DNA of 7,095 bases, taken from contig JAUVYZ010000101.1 of the NCBI GenBank assembly GCA_030602845.1, forward strand, positions 1-7,095. Reading direction: 5' to 3'. Under the pieces are notes generated by a model. The model saw nothing but the letters and a program-made list of their open reading frames with translations, did no database searches and was not told the DNA's origin. The stretch is from Phycisphaerae bacterium (GTDB lineage: Bacteria; Planctomycetota; Phycisphaerae; Sedimentisphaerales; Anaerobacaceae). This document shows positions 5,745 through 7,095 of the stretch, piece after piece. A program made the translations under genes and the position numbers. Numbering within the stretch: the first letter of the stretch is position 1; every line of letters begins with the position of its first letter.

Positions 5745-7042
5745 TACAAGCGCCACGGGCTGCGCATCGACCGTGACAGCATTCTATTCGCCTGCTCATC
5801 ATTGGTGAATTGTTCTTTCTCCGGGTCCCATCTCAGTTTTCGCCCCAACAGCATAGAAATATTGCCGATGTGGGCGATTGTAAAACATCGTTGACCTATT
5901 TCCGGCGGAAAATAGCACTCCTTACGCGATTTCACGCAATCAAGGAAATTACGCTGCTCACCGGCACGGCAAGTATAGAGATGCGTTTCGTTGGGACCAA
6001 TGACCGAATCCAGGATGGATTTAGGATTCGCCTGCAATGGCGCCCTCCAGCCGCGGTTGCCGACCCATCCCTCGGTCCCCTCGAATCTAAGGCTGGGCGT
6101 GCCGGACGTAACTATCAGCTTAACGCCGTTGTCATATTTGTACTCGATTCTATACTCTTTCGCCGTATCGTAAAGTCCTTCTTTGCAGAACTCACCCTTT
6201 CCCTCGACTTCCACCGGGCCTGTATGTTCGGTGTTATTTCCCCATTGTGCACCGTCGAGCAGATGGGCCCCCCAGTCCGTCAACTGTCCGCCCGAGTAAT
6301 CGAGTATCCAGCGAAAGTTCCAATGTATGCGGTCCTTTGTATACGGCGCCCAGGGCGCCGGCCCTAACCACATCTCATAATCGAAACCCGGCGGCACCGG
6401 CATTGGCTTCGGATTGCCCGGGTTGTGTGGCCCGCTCGGCAGCTCCACCCGAATCGTATGGACCTTCCCTATCCGTCCGTTGCAGACCAGCTCACACATA
6501 CGGTGATACTCGTATACTGCCCGGTCTTCCGTGGACCATTGAAAAACACGGCCGTAACGTTTCATCGTTTCGCAGAGAACGCGGCCTTCCTGGACAGTCA
6601 ATGTCGGCTTTTCGCACTCTACATCTTTGCCCGCTTTAGCCGCAGCTATCGAAATTAGAGCATGCCAGTGGTCAGGCGTCGAAATCATCACCGCGTCAAT
6701 ATCATCCCGTGCGATAACGTCACGAAAATCCTTGTACGTGGCACAGTCGTTGTTGCCATACTTTTGGTTTACTATATCACGGGCTTGGTTGCGATGATTG
6801 GTATCGACATCACAAACGGCAACAGCTTGAGCGTCTGAATTGCCCAGAAAGTTCTTTAAGTTGACTCCCGTACCGTGACTGCCGACGCCGATAAATCCTA
6901 ATGTAATCCGATTGCTTGCAGCGACGTTGCCGCCTTTACCCAAAGCCGATGAGGCAACAACATACGGAAAACCCACTGCGGCTGCAGATACACCGGTTGC
7001 TTTTCGCAAAAACCGACGTCGGTTAATTCCTCTTTTCTTCAT
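5744..7042 (-). CDS. Tat-exported Gfo/Idh/MocA family oxidoreductase
   Basis: The 432-residue product belongs to the NAD(P)-dependent Gfo/Idh/MocA family, which oxidises or reduces sugar hydroxyls; exported relatives include glucose-fructose oxidoreductase. Residues 7-13 (NRRRFLR) form a twin-arginine motif followed by a mild hydrophobic stretch, so the enzyme should be exported folded with its cofactor. The Rossmann motif GFIGVGSHGTG is at 49-59, the conserved STPDHWH at 121-127, the catalytic-lysine motif E144-K145-P146, and DYSGGQLTDWGAHLLD (248-263) supplies the conserved Asp and His260. The C-terminal beta-sheet domain is complete. The start has a weak AGGTAG ten bases upstream (7051-7057). 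It is the first gene of the minus-strand run visible here; the 53 bases upstream show no convincing promoter. The substrate is unknown; its DUF1080 neighbour suggests C3 oxidation of a glycoside. Confidence 0.95.
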   Translation of the reverse strand: MKKRGINRRRFLRKATGVSAAAVGFPYVVASSALGKGGNVAASNRITLGFIGVGSHGTGVNLKNFLGNSDAQAVAVCDVDTNHRNQARDIVNQKYGNNDCATYKDFRDVIARDDIDAVMISTPDHWHALISIAAAKAGKDVECEKPTLTVQEGRVLCETMKRYGRVFQWSTEDRAVYEYHRMCELVCNGRIGKVHTIRVELPSGPHNPGNPKPMPVPPGFDYEMWLGPAPWAPYTKDRIHWNFRWILDYSGGQLTDWGAHLLDGAQWGNNTEHTGPVEVEGKGEFCKEGLYDTAKEYRIEYKYDNGVKLIVTSGTPSLRFEGTEGWVGNRGWRAPLQANPKSILDSVIGPNETHLYTCRAGEQRNFLDCVKSRKECYFPPEIGQRCFTIAHIGNISMLLGRKLRWDPEKEQFTNDEQANRMLSRSMRSPWRL

Positions 7043-7095
7043 AGCAAAAACTACCTAACTCGTATCATGTAATTCACAGCAACAGTTCTTCTTGT

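Noticed and set aside
6344..6360. GC-rich inverted repeat CGGCGCC-CAG-GGCGCCG
   Set aside because: It falls inside the oxidoreductase coding sequence and encodes the family-typical Pro-Ala-Pro-Trp-Ala-Pro segment; the symmetry follows from the codons and there is no T tract.
5810..6367. Open frame of 185 codons on the plus strand, opposite the oxidoreductase gene
   Set aside because: It is entirely inside a clear Gfo/Idh/MocA coding region on the other strand, its protein resembles no family I know, and no ribosome-binding site or independent context supports it.
7043..7095. Possible promoter upstream of the oxidoreductase
   Set aside because: A TTGCTG-like hexamer is present on the minus strand, but at 17-bp spacing the partner reads GTTAGG, which is not a credible -10 box, and the window ends too soon to judge.

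Overview
The window looks like part of a chromosome from a planctomycete-like (PVC-group) heterotroph, probably a glycan degrader. The evidence is the protein set: a Tat-exported Gfo/Idh/MocA oxidoreductase, two proteins with the 3-keto-disaccharide hydrolase domain (DUF1080), a xylose-isomerase-like TIM barrel fused to one of them, and a divergent family-28 beta-helix glycosidase. This mix is very common in Planctomycetota and their relatives. The taxonomic call is inference; there is no rRNA or marker gene here.

Layout: bases 1-339 hold the 3' end of a plus-strand gene encoding a DUF1080-like beta-sandwich domain. Everything else reads on the minus strand, from 7042 down to 348. In transcription order it is: oxidoreductase (7042-5744), DUF1080-TIM barrel fusion (5696-4173), GH28-like beta-helix protein (4146-2497), an unrecognised 112-aa protein (2500-2162), a YggU/DUF167 protein (2086-1775) and a MATE transporter (1775-348). 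Spacings are 47 bp, 26 bp, a 4-base GTGA overlap, 75 bp with a hairpin, and a 1-base TAATG overlap. The set is therefore either one operon or two units split at the hairpin near 2119-2148.

How the genes may work together: the first three products all carry export signals and form a coherent extracytoplasmic sugar-processing set. A plausible scheme is oxidation of a glycoside at C3 by the Gfo/Idh enzyme, elimination and hydration of the 3-keto sugar by the two halves of the fusion protein, and removal of pectin-type or other acidic side sugars by the GH28-like protein. The last three genes (112-aa protein, YggU, MATE) have no obvious carbohydrate role and may simply be downstream passengers.

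The items most worth a second look are: the one-polypeptide fusion of two activities of the 3-keto route beside its likely oxidase; the amide or neutral residues where metal ligands are expected in the TIM barrel; the missing GH28 histidine loop; a GH28 gene whose best ribosome-binding site points to a codon that is not ATG; and a four-copy 7-bp tandem repeat between the first two operon genes. No mobile elements, CRISPR arrays, tRNAs or rRNAs were seen, and there is no gene-free stretch over 300 bases.
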